From: Picocystis sp. L7
Lineage: Eukaryota > Chlorophyta > Picocystophyceae > Picocystales > Picocystaceae
Direction: 5' to 3'
Assembly: GCA_020975725.1 (NCBI GenBank)
Contig: QXJR01000003.1
Span: 1,302,001 to 1,366,000 of the forward strand
DNA length: 64,000 nt
Below the pieces are notes generated by a model. It searched no databases and was not told the origin of the DNA. It saw nothing but the letters and a program-made list of their open reading frames with translations. Below are positions 9,001 through 18,541 of the stretch, in pieces. Positions within the stretch are counted from its first letter, which is position 1. Every line of letters begins with the position of its first letter. A program made the position numbers and the translations under genes.

Positions 9001-10787
9001 ATCCATCGCATTTCGCGCGGTGACAACTGCTCCGTAGCCTTTGTTCCAATGAACTGACTGGCCTTGTTGTCAGTGATGACAGTAAACTGCTGGCCAAACA
9101 GGAGGTGTCTCCAATGCTGCAGTGCATACAATATTGCACAGGTCTCTTTCTCAGCAGGATGATAGTTTTGCTGAGCTGTGTTGAATTTCTTAGACCAAAA
9201 TTCTACAGGATGCCAATTTCCTTGGTGATCCTGTTGCATTAAGGCTGCTCCCATTCCCACATCTGAAGCGTCGGTTTCGACCCGTATAGGTCTGTCCTCA
9301 TCGAAAAGCGCTAGTACAGGTGCTGTGGTCAGGGCTTTAATCAGTTCTTGATAGGCATCCTCCTGGGGCTCCTTCCAGTAGGATGCGAAGCCGTGCTTCA
9401 GGGCTGCTTGATTCAATTCAGTCAACGGGGCCGCCCGTTCCGCATAGCGAGGAACGAATCGCATGTAAAACTGGCAGAGTCCAAGGAATGCCATGTTTTC
9501 ACGCTGCGTGCGAGGACGCGGAAACTGTTTGATCTTGGACAGCAGGTGATCGGTGCACGCGAGCTGACCGTTGCGAATGGGGAACCCAATCCATTCCAGT
9601 GTACTCATGAAAAAGTGGCATTTGGACCTTTTCAACCTAATATCGGCACGATCGCAGGTGGCAAAGAACTCTTCAAGATGTTTGAAGTGTTCTTCAACTG
9701 TTTCTGAGTGGACAAGGATGTCATCCATGTACACTTTTAGGTACAGTAGATGACCAAACACCCTGTTCATCATACGTTGGAACATCGCGGGTGCGTTTGC
9801 TGCCCCCATGGGCATCACCTTCCATACAAACGAACCGAATGGGGTGACGACCGCTGTCTTGTCGATGTCGTCAGGGTGCATACGGATCTGGTGAAACCCA
9901 TCCAGGGCATCAAGCGATGAGAAGTACTTGGCTCCTCTGAGGTTTTGTAAGTAATCATCGATCCGCGGCAGCGGATATCTGTCTTTGATGGTTACATTGT
10001 TCAGCAGGCGATAATCGAAAACGACTCGCCATCCCCCATCCTTTTTTGGGACCAGGATCACTGGGGCACCCCAACTGGATCCTGCGCATAGGTCCATCTT
10101 TCCAGCCTCAACATACTCGGTCGCCAGCTCTTTGAGGGCAGTCTGCTGTTGGGGGGATAACCTATAGTAATTTCTGTATTGCGGAGTTGCTCCTTCCTCC
10201 ACCTGGATCTTGAATGTTTCGCCCGGGACACGTTCCGGAGGCAGTTCTGTACGGGGCTCGAATAAATGCTTATACTGCTTGTTCAACAGGTCATCGAGCC
10301 GCTGTCGATGAGCGTCGTCCAGGGGCCACTCATCGCTAACCTGGTTGTGCATGCTGCCAAAGTCTGAGTCTTCGCTGATGAGTTCCGGCGTTTTGTCCAC
10401 AGGCTGAATCATGAGGAGTAGGCAGCCAGGCTTCTTCACCGCTTTACGTGCTTCGCTCCTGGGCACGATCAGGTCCAGTTTTCTTGAGGCAATGAACTGG
10501 TGGTCTCCGTAGACAGTAAATTTTGTGCCATGGTTGTTTCGCAGCACCATGCGGTGATTCTGCCAGTCCAGTGCTGTCAAGTGCTTATGACAGAATGTGG
10601 CTCCTAGAATACAGTCAAATGTTTCTAAGGGAGCAACTCCGAAGTCGATGCTGGATTGGAATCCATCGATCGAGAATCGAGCCTTTATTACTGGGGCAGT
10701 GTGAACCTGCTGGCCCACAGCCACGCTGTAATTGAAGGCTGTTGTTGTATACTGCCAGGACAGACCCTTTGGGTCAGCTTGCTGCAA
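6045..10787 (-). CDS. Ty3 pol with embedded cytosine-5 DNA methyltransferase
   Basis: Fossil-type entry, part of the Ty3 element. About 1580 residues in one open frame. Order: retropepsin-like region near the start (ILGATF), reverse transcriptase with YMDD at about 353-356, RNase H from about 500 (ETDAS at 504), a cytosine-5 methyltransferase at about 634-935, HHCC zinc-binding module at about 1025-1075, DDE integrase core to about 1200, GPY/F-like region near 1336, and a Tudor-like C-terminus from about 1516. Methyltransferase signatures: motif I LDLCAGMGTT (637-646), motif IV GVPCQPFSR with Cys725, a motif VIII-like QARVR, and motif X GNAFP (909-913). The order and the region before motif X look closest to the DNMT3/DRM side, which is an impression, not a phylogeny. 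Confidence 0.93.
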   Translation of the reverse strand: MQQADPKGLSWQYTTTAFNYSVAVGQQVHTAPVIKARFSIDGFQSSIDFGVAPLETFDCILGATFCHKHLTALDWQNHRMVLRNNHGTKFTVYGDHQFIASRKLDLIVPRSEARKAVKKPGCLLLMIQPVDKTPELISEDSDFGSMHNQVSDEWPLDDAHRQRLDDLLNKQYKHLFEPRTELPPERVPGETFKIQVEEGATPQYRNYYRLSPQQQTALKELATEYVEAGKMDLCAGSSWGAPVILVPKKDGGWRVVFDYRLLNNVTIKDRYPLPRIDDYLQNLRGAKYFSSLDALDGFHQIRMHPDDIDKTAVVTPFGSFVWKVMPMGAANAPAMFQRMMNRVFGHLLYLKVYMDDILVHSETVEEHFKHLEEFFATCDRADIRLKRSKCHFFMSTLEWIGFPIRNGQLACTDHLLSKIKQFPRPRTQRENMAFLGLCQFYMRFVPRYAERAAPLTELNQAALKHGFASYWKEPQEDAYQELIKALTTAPVLALFDEDRPIRVETDASDVGMGAALMQQDHQGNWHPVEFWSKKFNTAQQNYHPAEKETCAILYALQHWRHLLFGQQFTVITDNKASQFIGTKATEQLSPREMRWIEKLAYFAPFKVEYRPGTENVGPDYLSRHSAKVNDTDTYCILDLCAGMGTTLRALEHAIPESSNITLDYIAVEENEDCCSVIARVFHQVRLARPGLFTRKDIFRYGDDVTALAHRRKLPQVHLLIAGVPCQPFSRANTDPSKPPLGLYDTRELFTAVAKIYERLRSPDYILECTPFAAHLKTHLDKIAHWFGEPICEDLSKYCAQARVRLCWTSLPPLKHEPEHRGATPMTWQDCLEPGSKVPLDALNQPRLKCPTLMASERSHSDRSRSTWVHDQDGTLRPLTISERERLVGMQVGDTAALNVSETSRQRMCGNAFPMGWIAHMLHRWLNNTRTLRLLAGRSPAGTVCGSIASITDQQSAQSLRTGLTGQLPPILDRIRVAAKADPDYQKLLDAPPEGTTVRDGLLFDQSTNAQPVLVVPADNALRQELLHMVHDHRHFGSARTLADAKRHFTWTGIRSHIEHFVARCPACQLQKPGNRLRHIPLCPEMRFYPYPFHTVVLDMVENLPLTVLGHNAVLTVVDRFTKYAIYIPIHSTWSAHRQAQCLMDNLINRFHTPVHIHTDNGPAYRALFQAFCAALGARHVTGTPYHSQSQGGAERQHRTLLQTLRTTCADKHHWDQYLQAAAHAYNDTVHDATKHSPFELLYGCQSRLPWHLQLPRRDGTADNQTVTTFDRRVTTLLEQHRTVYQAVQENLLKAAQKVAEATAHRPKKVFAVGDKVKVQYGLKGPTDKHKLDPYFVGPYLIKKVLKNGAYQLDLPPGSSFADRIHANRLEHWVDSDLTLFPMDEHTQPATAPLPDSAAMQNEAAAYRIRRYLLRDYSVFPTCPVRYWIESNLADASQRFFWVDETSTLLEEFLPLEENNGCIPEQGISPTNYDAVRTHKKTVYLQSPEPVMVNTWTYVKLPYQTRRRPKVTMPVNLLGCVVHEFFHMGDHKSAYYQGVVTNDSGGQLEVMWTDGKTESYSEQQVKGMLYDPLAYVYDFQL

Positions 10788-11026
10788 TTCTTTGAAGAGG
10801 CGTTCGCTAATGAAGCAGTAACTCGCTAGGGTGTCCAGGTAAGCTTGCGTTCTGACTTTGTGTGGTTTGTTTCCAAAGTAGGTTTCAGCAGCCAGGAATT
10901 CATGTCTAGGCCTGTCATTGGTGAGTGAATGCAGGCAGACTGGATTCCCATCCTTGGTAACCGGGGCGGCTGCAGGTTTCGCTCCCGGCTCCGTCCCGGC
11001 AACCGTAGTTACCGGACGGAGGGTCT

Positions 11027-12292
11027 TCAGTTTTTTGGGGCACCCATTACGGATGCCATTTTACAGGCTGCCTGGTCATGGCCGTAACGGCGGCAGCGCA
11101 GACACAGTGCATGTGCCAGGCACAGGTCCTTCTCTTCTGGAGACAGTTTCGCACCAAGGGGCTTGCTGGCCAGTTTGGTCTGCACCTTGACAATAGAATT
11201 CTTCTGGTCTTCATCCAAATCATCAAAGCGCTTACGCTGCCGTTTGGCCGGTCCACTTCCACTGGATCCACTGCCGTACTTCGTCGATGGGAGAGCGGCG
11301 GCCACTGCTGCTGTTGTCCGAGGAACAAAGCTCCGCTGAAGCTCCCGATTGCGACCGATTGTGGACTGTGGTTTCCAGGTGCTTGGTGACTGCCTCGTGT
11401 CCTTTCTGAATCGATCGTTCTCCTCCCTTTCCAACTTGAAGATGATGGCAGCAAGGTTCCCAGGCTCCATGTCAGGAGCCTTGTCCACTTCAACCAGGTG
11501 GTCCAGGTGCTTGTAAAGTGCACCTTGCAAGTAACTTGGGAGGCCATGCTGAAGACGGGCAAATATGTCATGCTCTGTGAGTGTGCGGCACACTGGTGAG
11601 GTGCTCGCATTCACCACAAAGCTCAGTTGTACCAGCCTGTTGAGATACTGGAGAACATTTTCTGTCCGCTTCATACGGGCAGTATGAAACTCGCGCCACG
11701 CCTCGGGACCAGGGTCTTGGCTTTGGAAAGTCTTGCGGAGGTACCGGTACAGGTCCTCTACGGACGCGAGGGAGGCTGGGTCCCGCATGATCAGATTTTG
11801 GACCATGGCTTTTGCGGTGCCAGCGAGGGCTTGATTAATGGCCAGGACAAGTTGTTCCATTGGCCTATTGAAGGCATAAGCTTGACACCAGCAAAGAACA
11901 TCCCTATACCAGTAGGTGAGGGCATAGGGGTTGTCCTCGAGCTCGAGACCGGTGAACTTATCCGGTTTCTCGAGCGACACCTTCGATATGTTCTTCGAAT
12001 CTTGAAGGGCTGTACCATATAGACTTATCAAGTGCGGCAAACCTTCACGCTCTGATGGAACCATGTCCATCAAAGCTTTCGCATCCGCTTCCGCTTGGTG
12101 AACCCCTTCGGTAGGGTGCGTTCCTTCTTCGCCATCAGTTTCTTCAACTTCCATGGCTTCCGATGCTTGAAGTTCCTCAACAAGTTGCTGAAGCTCTGCA
12201 ACTTTAGCTTCTAGAGACCTCTTTTGGTCTCTTTCTTGCTCAAGCTCCCTTCGTAGGGTGCCCATGCGGGTGGCATGGTCCCCTTCCTCCAT
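11027..12292 (-). CDS. Ty3 gag
   Basis: Fossil-type entry, part of the Ty3 element. About 420 residues from the first ATG at 12292. The N-terminus is a predicted coiled coil (runs of Glu, Gln, Leu and Lys around LRRELEQERDQ) followed by an acidic stretch. The middle is the helical gag/capsid region typical of Ty3 elements. The C-terminus carries one CCHC zinc knuckle (CLRCRRYGHDQAAC), the nucleic-acid-binding signature of nucleocapsid. The frame is open throughout and lies directly inside the 5' LTR. Confidence 0.9.
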   Translation of the reverse strand: MEEGDHATRMGTLRRELEQERDQKRSLEAKVAELQQLVEELQASEAMEVEETDGEEGTHPTEGVHQAEADAKALMDMVPSEREGLPHLISLYGTALQDSKNISKVSLEKPDKFTGLELEDNPYALTYWYRDVLCWCQAYAFNRPMEQLVLAINQALAGTAKAMVQNLIMRDPASLASVEDLYRYLRKTFQSQDPGPEAWREFHTARMKRTENVLQYLNRLVQLSFVVNASTSPVCRTLTEHDIFARLQHGLPSYLQGALYKHLDHLVEVDKAPDMEPGNLAAIIFKLEREENDRFRKDTRQSPSTWKPQSTIGRNRELQRSFVPRTTAAVAAALPSTKYGSGSSGSGPAKRQRKRFDDLDEDQKNSIVKVQTKLASKPLGAKLSPEEKDLCLAHALCLRCRRYGHDQAACKMASVMGAPKN

Positions 12293-12338
12293 TCCGTGGT
12301 AAGCAAGCGAAGTACAAACAAAGCTCAAGCTTCGACAG

Positions 12339-12982
12339 TGTTACAAAGCGTCCGTGAGGAGCACTTTTACACACGTTTCGCTCTGATGAGCTTCGACCTT
12401 CCACGGGCGAAGGTGGGAGAGGCCGGTTGGGCCTTGAAGCGATTCCTTCCTTGTTCTCACGAAGGGGGGTTCTTCGGCTCCCTAGCAAGAGGGACACCGC
12501 GAGAAAGCTTCCGGTGGTCTTCAAGAGCAGTTGGCGTGTGAAAACGGCGCGCCAAGCTCGTGGGAGAGGCGCCGTGGCTCTCGATGGTCAAGCAAGTTCT
12601 CTCTATTTCAAGGCAAGGATGGCTCCCCTAAGGGCCACTATAGGAGGGAGCGCTCCAAGCGGAGCTCCCTCTCAAACCAGCGGTTGCTGGTGGTCACGTG
12701 GACCCCGCGTCCCGATCGGACGGTCCAGCACTGAGCTTGTGATTCACCGAATCTATTCGGACAACATCCTCACCCTTCGTTGTCCCTTGAAAGATTCCGA
12801 AAGATTCGCCCGTTGCTAGGTCCCTTTCAGTCCCGGTTCTCCCGGTCAATTCGTCGACTAATCGAGAGATTAGTCCGGGGGGATGTCCAATGAACTGATC
12901 AGCAGTTGGGGTCTTGTGTCTAACTGCTAGTGGTACAAAGAAGAGCATGGCTTCAAAGGAGTCAGGCTTACCCGGCGTAACA
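12339..12982 (-). repeat. Ty3 LTR, right copy (5' LTR of the element)
   Basis: Uninterrupted 644-bp LTR with TGTTAC/GTAACA inverted ends. Because the element reads on the minus strand this is the promoter-bearing copy. Gag starts just inside it. Confidence 0.95.
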
Positions 12983-15805
12983 CAAAGTGGGCACGAAAAA
13001 GGACAATCAAGCACTACCAACCATGCAAAGTTGCTTTTGTTTTGTTGGTTTCACGGGTTGTTTTTAGTGTTGCCACGAGCTCAATATTGGGCGTGTGTCA
13101 CGCGACGGGGCCGGTCTAGCTTCGGACTCTCCTCCGTCCTAGGGATATGGCCACAAGGGCAATTGCACCGTGCTATTGAGCCAGGAGTATCCTGTCCGCC
13201 GTTTTCCTTTTCTACCATGCATTGGTTCCAAAGGCACTGTGCAATATTCGCCAGGGCCTGGTGGCATGGACGCCGTTGCGCTACCAGATTCCATGTCGAC
13301 ACGACAAGACAATGGAGTTCCATTTGTGGACAGCGCATGTGTCCGCCACCTTCTCCACGACTTGCAACGCCAATGGCCATCTTGCATGGAGGACGTCCTA
13401 AAGCGTCTCCAACGCAGGATTCGCTAAGATGGCCGTTGTAGGACTCTTGTCTATCCATACGGAGCTGGCATTAACCATCATCTATCGTCACCCGCACGCC
13501 ATTGGCGTTTGTAGCAACGATTTGCCCGAAGGGACGATCGTTCAATGGCGCTCGTTGCCAGCCCACCTGTCCAATCAACTGCATCAGTCGAATGGACATG
13601 GCGCACAAATTCACATGCATCTCAAACGACGGCAGTGTTCCGAGGCTCGTCCATGAGCACTTGTGAGAGAGCGAAGGAGTTTGTGCATCCACAATGCGCC
13701 CAACCCGCTCGCCTCCACACGTGGCAGGCCACGAACCCACGTGCATATGCTAATCAAGATATAAGCGAGCATGGAGACCCACGTGAAGGCGAAACTAGGC
13801 AAGGATTAAGCGAGAGCTTTCTTGAAGCATGTGGACGGTGCCGTTGCTTACATGAACGCGGTCTCCTTGGACTCAACGCAACTCCAACGTCCACAAACAA
13901 TCCACAAGGAGGTAAGTTTGAGGACCTTGTCAACGGTGATTTATACTTCATCGCACTTGTTTTTGGCATCGGCAACGACATCATTACGTTGGATCAGACC
14001 CCTGTGATGAGCGTTGCTTTGCAGATGACGGTCGAACCGGCCAAACCAGCACGTAGCCAATAACAACCCTTCATTACATTACCACAAGCAAGTCTTGTGG
14101 GTGAAGTGTTGACGCCCGGCAACCAAAGCGCTCTCCAAATCTTAGAGAGCATCTTAATGGCCACGCCTTGGCCTTTGCCAACCATGTAGATGGCGTCAAT
14201 ACTGAAGTTGTACAAGCGAGACCGGATGGTAAAGGTGGGAAGGTCGTTAGGTAGGGACATTAGGACCGCGATTTCTTTGATGGTGCATAAGATCTTGGCA
14301 TTTATCGCTAGTGGCCCTTGGCTTCATGAATAGGCGAATTTTTGGAAGCCACGACCGCCACTTCGAGGTTTTGCCAAGCAACCAAAGAGGGTCCGCTTTA
14401 AGTGGCCTATGTCCTCCAAGTGCAAGTCACGAAGTACTTGTCGCGGCTCGTCTCCAAGTGAAGGTGGGGTGCTAAAAAACCATTCTAGAGTTGCCGACCC
14501 TTGCCCTGATTGGCACACCCTTTCATATCATGTCTCACATGTTTGCGTTTTGTCAAGTGACGAATACCATAAATTTGGTGCTGCTTACTTGTGCAAACAA
14601 CATCGCCATCTAAAGCCAGGCGTGGAACTTGGCGGGTGGCGCCTTCATGTCCGAATCCTTCGATGGTAGGGCACTCAAGCACTCGGATGAATTAGTAGAG
14701 TTTGATATGCAGCTCAAGGGGGCGTTTTCACATTCCTTGATTCTAGCAGTTTTCAACGGAATTGCAACCATACTATGACCGGCATTTGCTACCTTTAGTG
14801 TATAGAACACGAAAGAGAACCGACGGTGAAGCAGCATCGGTACGTGGAGATGCGTTTCTGTGCGCATGTTGTAGCTGGCCCCACAGGCGGCCTGGTGGTG
14901 CATGCATGGCACACATCCGCAGCGGGTTCATGCCATCATATTATGGGCCCTACGCCCTGTTGGACCGGAGTGCATGCATCATGGTTTGATATTGGGCAAC
15001 CTGCTTGCACTCACAGAAACTGTTGATACATCGCATCTAGTCCAATGCCTCCATCAACGATCGTCAATTGGAGGACACATACTTTTGCACGTTCGAGGTG
15101 GATATTGGATAACTTGACCAGGTGGTCGTGACTCTGGACGATGTAATCATTGGCTTGGACCAACTCAAGCACCCGTTCCCAAATGTGATGTTAGGTCTTG
15201 CCAGGGAATTCGCGTGGCATGGTTATGATGTCTAGCTGTTGTGCCGACTCCGCACGTGCAAGAGTTTCAGTGCATGCCAACAGGGCAACCTTGACCTCCG
15301 TATCTACTGGCCCCCTAGTAGACGAACAGACGTTGTGCAGGCTTTGCCCCACCTACCAGAACCGGGACACCAACCTGAAGATGGGCACAAAGCACATTGT
15401 AGAGGCAGTACGTAGAGCCGTCTTTTGGCCACTTGGTCTCATATGTAAGCGACGCGACAGGAACTGCGGTTGCTCCAAGAATAACCATCGAAACTTTATT
15501 ACAGCAGGAAGAATGATGCCAAGCATGGATTCGTCCACCTGCCATTTGACATTGTGCCGTGAATTGCATCACCAGCAACATTTCTACTTTGGAACGCCAC
15601 GAACGATCCCAGATCAAACAAATGTCGGATGCAGGCTTATTCTAGACATGACACAAGCAAACTCGAATGCACGTGGAAAAGGAACCTGTTCAATGCCAAG
15701 GAATGGGAGATCCACGTGGGTGAGGGATCCCAGAGGTTTGCAAAGGACAGATAAAGGCTAGCCTCTCACATGGAGAGCCATCAGGTGCACAAAGGCCTGC
15801 ATTGC
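12983..15805. other. 2.8-kb stretch with no recognisable gene
   Basis: Only short, unrelated open frames occur on both strands, and none resembles a known family. No tandem array, LTR, tRNA or transposase remnant was seen. Composition looks less coding-like than the gene-dense part to the right. It may be decayed sequence or hold a gene I cannot recognise. Confidence 0.5.
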
Positions 15806-18541
15806 CTAGTACAAAACCCGCCCGCCCACGATTTTCCAACCCACCACACCACCTTTGGCTCCGCGCACCAGCTCGTACTGGGCGCAGTATGTGCTCTTGT
15901 AGGAGTCGCCATTGTGGGGATCCCTAGGATCATGAAGCTGCGCCGCTTCCTGAATCGTGGCTTCAACAACTGCCTTGTCGCCTTCCTTATTCGTGATGCA
16001 CTTTTCTACTTTCAAACTCACCAAAGTGTACTCCCAATACCAGGAATGGGACTTGACCTCCGCTGCGCGCTGTCGCCACTGGCTGAGCATGGGCCCTTCG
16101 AGTATGTTCTCCAGCATCTGAACCTCGTGGTCGCCCCCCAGAGCGAGGGACTTTATACGCTGCCATTCCCGTAATATGTTCTCTGCAAGCTGCTTGTTCA
16201 TGACGGATGTGCCCTGGGAGAGTGGAAGCAAGGAACCCTTCGTTCCCGCCGCCTTGCTGGTCTGTGGCAAGGCCTTTGCACCCGGTGTGGGGCTCAAGCT
16301 CAGCTTGTGCGCACGTAGGATCATGATTTGGGCGTTCAGTTCCTTCTTCACCTGCTCTGGCTTCAAGCGACCAGCCGCCCCCAGCCCAAGCACAGATCCC
16401 GAGAAGCCCAGGCTTGCGGATGCCAACAGCAAGCTCGTCAAATAGCCCAGCCTATCTTTCCAGACGCCATCTCCATCCTTCCTTCCTCGTTTGAGCCTAG
16501 GTGCGAGTGTGCGATCGTGCGTTCGTCCTTCCTGGGATACTCCTTCCAGTATTTCCAGCACCTCCTCCACTTCGGTCGTAGAAAACGTGTTGGATGACCC
16601 TTCCGCCGTAGGTCTCGTCGAGCTCGATGTCTTGACGAAGCTACCGATGACAGGCCTCTCTTTGGCTTCTCGGTCCATCTGCTCTTCCAGCAGGGGTGGG
16701 AGCCTCCCGAGGATCAGGCCCGGTGCGGTCTTGTCTTCCTCCTTGGCAGGCTCTTTCTCGTCCTTCCCTGATTCGGAATCCTCTCGAATTGCATCGCCAG
16801 GGATCCCTTCATCGATCCCACTTCCCTCCCCGCGGACCTCCGCTTTTGCCTTGTTGCCGACACTCGGCGAGGTGGTCTGCTCCGATGGGTCCAGCAACGT
16901 GTCTGTACGTTCCAGGGTCTTTGTGCCCTCGCTCGCCGCTTCGAGCTGTGCTTCTTCGGCCTCCATTCCCTCGAGGAATCGCTCCAAATTGTTCGCCTCA
17001 GCTCTTGCAGGGGGCTTGCCTCGACCCTCCCGCGTTGTTTGCGTTCCCGTCTCTTGTGGATCCCGGGGCGCGGTGTCCCCTTCGGGTTTGGGGGTAACGG
17101 CATAGGCGATGGTGGATTGCAGCTTGTGCAGCGCCTTCCGGAACGGGCTGTTGTTGCGTTCATCCAGCCACTCTAGGTACAGGGCGACCCCCTTGTCTCC
17201 GAACCATTCGTTCAGGTCCGCGTATTGGCTCGAGGTGTCCCGGAAGCGCGGGAAGAGGACTTCGTCCATCCAGCTCTCTGCCAGCACGCACAATCCGGGC
17301 AGGAGGTCCGCCGCGCCTCGAGAGTTCTTCCTCACGAATGCCAGCACGTCTGGATCCACCCCGGGCTGCAGGATGTATTCTTGGGCCTGGTTGGGCTGTC
17401 CGAGCAGCAGGGCGCAGATGGCTCGTTCCAGGTGCACGTCTTGCGCCCCTCCCATTGCATCCCTGGCTAGCTTCTCCAGCATCCGCTCGGCGTCTTCCAG
17501 GCGCGCCGCCGTGCGCGTCTCCCAGGCCTGTGCAATCATGGCCATGGCCACCTCGTACACGAGTGCGGGGTTCGCGTCCCTTCCACCCCCGCTCCGATCG
17601 AACACGGCCACCAGTTCGCCGCTGGAGAGGTATTTGCTGACGTTCCGGTAGAACCTTTCCGCACGTCGTGCATCGCCTTGGAATCCTTTGCCAAAGAGGA
17701 ACCCTTCCACGGCTGCGAGGGCTTGGCTCTTCAGCGCTTGGTCCACGGGCCTCCCTTTGGATCGGTTGGTTTCCGAGGCGGCGCTCGCGAGCACTTGGAC
17801 GGTGGCGTCCGCTTCCACGGCATCCAAAGCGGCTTCCACGTCTTTCCGAAGCGACTTTGGACCGCTTTCCAGCAGTGTCTTGGCGTCTCGAAACCTGGCC
17901 CTGGCTTCCACGGGAGACGGCGGTTTGGCTTCCAGCGCTTCTCGTCCCAGTTCGCAGAGCGCCAGTGCCATCGCGACGGTGGCGTCCTTCGTGGCACCAG
18001 GATACGGCTTGGCGCGCATCTGGAGGAACGCTTTTCCTGTGGCGATGGCGTCGTCGCACCTTCCTGCTTCCAGGAGCAGCAGCAGTGCGCCAGGCACCGC
18101 CGCCATCGGCACGTCCACCACGGTTTCGTCGTCCACGGCCATTCGTTCTCCTACGCATCGATACATCGCGCGTGCTGCTGCTTGCAGGAGCGAAGCACGC
18201 GCTTCGAGGGTCTCGCTTCGCACGTCCGGCACGTCCGGCGGTTCTTCCAGTCTCGTGCGCAGGGCATGGGCCAATCGATCGCCGTCCACGCGTGCGGTGG
18301 CGATGCCGAGGGCCACGTGATCCGGCAGCCGCACGCGCATCGTGTTTGGCGCGGTGGAGGCGCGGCAAACCACCACGCGCGTGCGACGTGCTGGGCTTCC
18401 ATCCGTTCGACGGCTTCGATGCGTCGGGAAGGTACCCACGTGCTCTTCTGGACGCTTGGGATGCACCTTCGAGGACGTGTGCGTGTTTCGTACCTTCCCT
18501 TGCGTCCTGGACGGCGTCCAAGCGGACGTGGAAGGTGCCAT
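15806..18541 (-). CDS. Plastid-division protein, ARC6/CDP1 (PARC6)-like
   Basis: About 911 residues. In plants ARC6 and its paralogue span the inner plastid envelope, anchor the FtsZ ring and contact PDV proteins in the intermembrane space. Seen here: a basic Ser/Thr/Arg-rich N-terminus ending near VVVCRA, which fits a chloroplast transit peptide; an ARC6-type N-terminal region (LPDHVALGI, then SLLQAAARAM); a long helical middle; a charged linker; a single hydrophobic segment near 695-720 (TSLLLASASLGFSGSVLGL); and a C-terminal DUF4101/IMS domain from about 780 (LREWQRIKSLALG, HSWYWEYTL). I chose the start at 18541 because its context is GCCATGG and it gives a transit-like N-terminus; 28 more codons are open upstream. 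Whether it is ARC6 or its paralogue needs a tree. Confidence 0.85.
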   Translation of the reverse strand: MAPSTSAWTPSRTQGKVRNTHTSSKVHPKRPEEHVGTFPTHRSRRTDGSPARRTRVVVCRASTAPNTMRVRLPDHVALGIATARVDGDRLAHALRTRLEEPPDVPDVRSETLEARASLLQAAARAMYRCVGERMAVDDETVVDVPMAAVPGALLLLLEAGRCDDAIATGKAFLQMRAKPYPGATKDATVAMALALCELGREALEAKPPSPVEARARFRDAKTLLESGPKSLRKDVEAALDAVEADATVQVLASAASETNRSKGRPVDQALKSQALAAVEGFLFGKGFQGDARRAERFYRNVSKYLSSGELVAVFDRSGGGRDANPALVYEVAMAMIAQAWETRTAARLEDAERMLEKLARDAMGGAQDVHLERAICALLLGQPNQAQEYILQPGVDPDVLAFVRKNSRGAADLLPGLCVLAESWMDEVLFPRFRDTSSQYADLNEWFGDKGVALYLEWLDERNNSPFRKALHKLQSTIAYAVTPKPEGDTAPRDPQETGTQTTREGRGKPPARAEANNLERFLEGMEAEEAQLEAASEGTKTLERTDTLLDPSEQTTSPSVGNKAKAEVRGEGSGIDEGIPGDAIREDSESGKDEKEPAKEEDKTAPGLILGRLPPLLEEQMDREAKERPVIGSFVKTSSSTRPTAEGSSNTFSTTEVEEVLEILEGVSQEGRTHDRTLAPRLKRGRKDGDGVWKDRLGYLTSLLLASASLGFSGSVLGLGAAGRLKPEQVKKELNAQIMILRAHKLSLSPTPGAKALPQTSKAAGTKGSLLPLSQGTSVMNKQLAENILREWQRIKSLALGGDHEVQMLENILEGPMLSQWRQRAAEVKSHSWYWEYTLVSLKVEKCITNKEGDKAVVEATIQEAAQLHDPRDPHNGDSYKSTYCAQYELVRGAKGGVVGWKIVGGRVLY

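Larger units (their letters stand above)
643..12982 (-). mobile_element. Ty3/Gypsy LTR retrotransposon carrying a DNA methyltransferase
   Basis: Fossil-type entry. A complete-looking Ty3/Gypsy element reads on the minus strand: 644-bp LTRs, a gag frame (11027-12292) and a long pol frame (6045-10787). Pol order is protease, reverse transcriptase, RNase H, cytosine-5 methyltransferase, zinc-binding plus DDE integrase, GPY/F-like region and a Tudor-like C-terminus. The LTR copies begin TGTTAC and end GTAACA; by eye they differ at about one position in 644, so the insertion is recent. The 3' LTR in element orientation is interrupted by a younger Copia element. Apart from that insertion no break was seen. 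No target-site duplication flanks the element. Gag and pol lie in separate frames, as in Ty3 families that use frameshifting or read-through. Confidence 0.95.
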
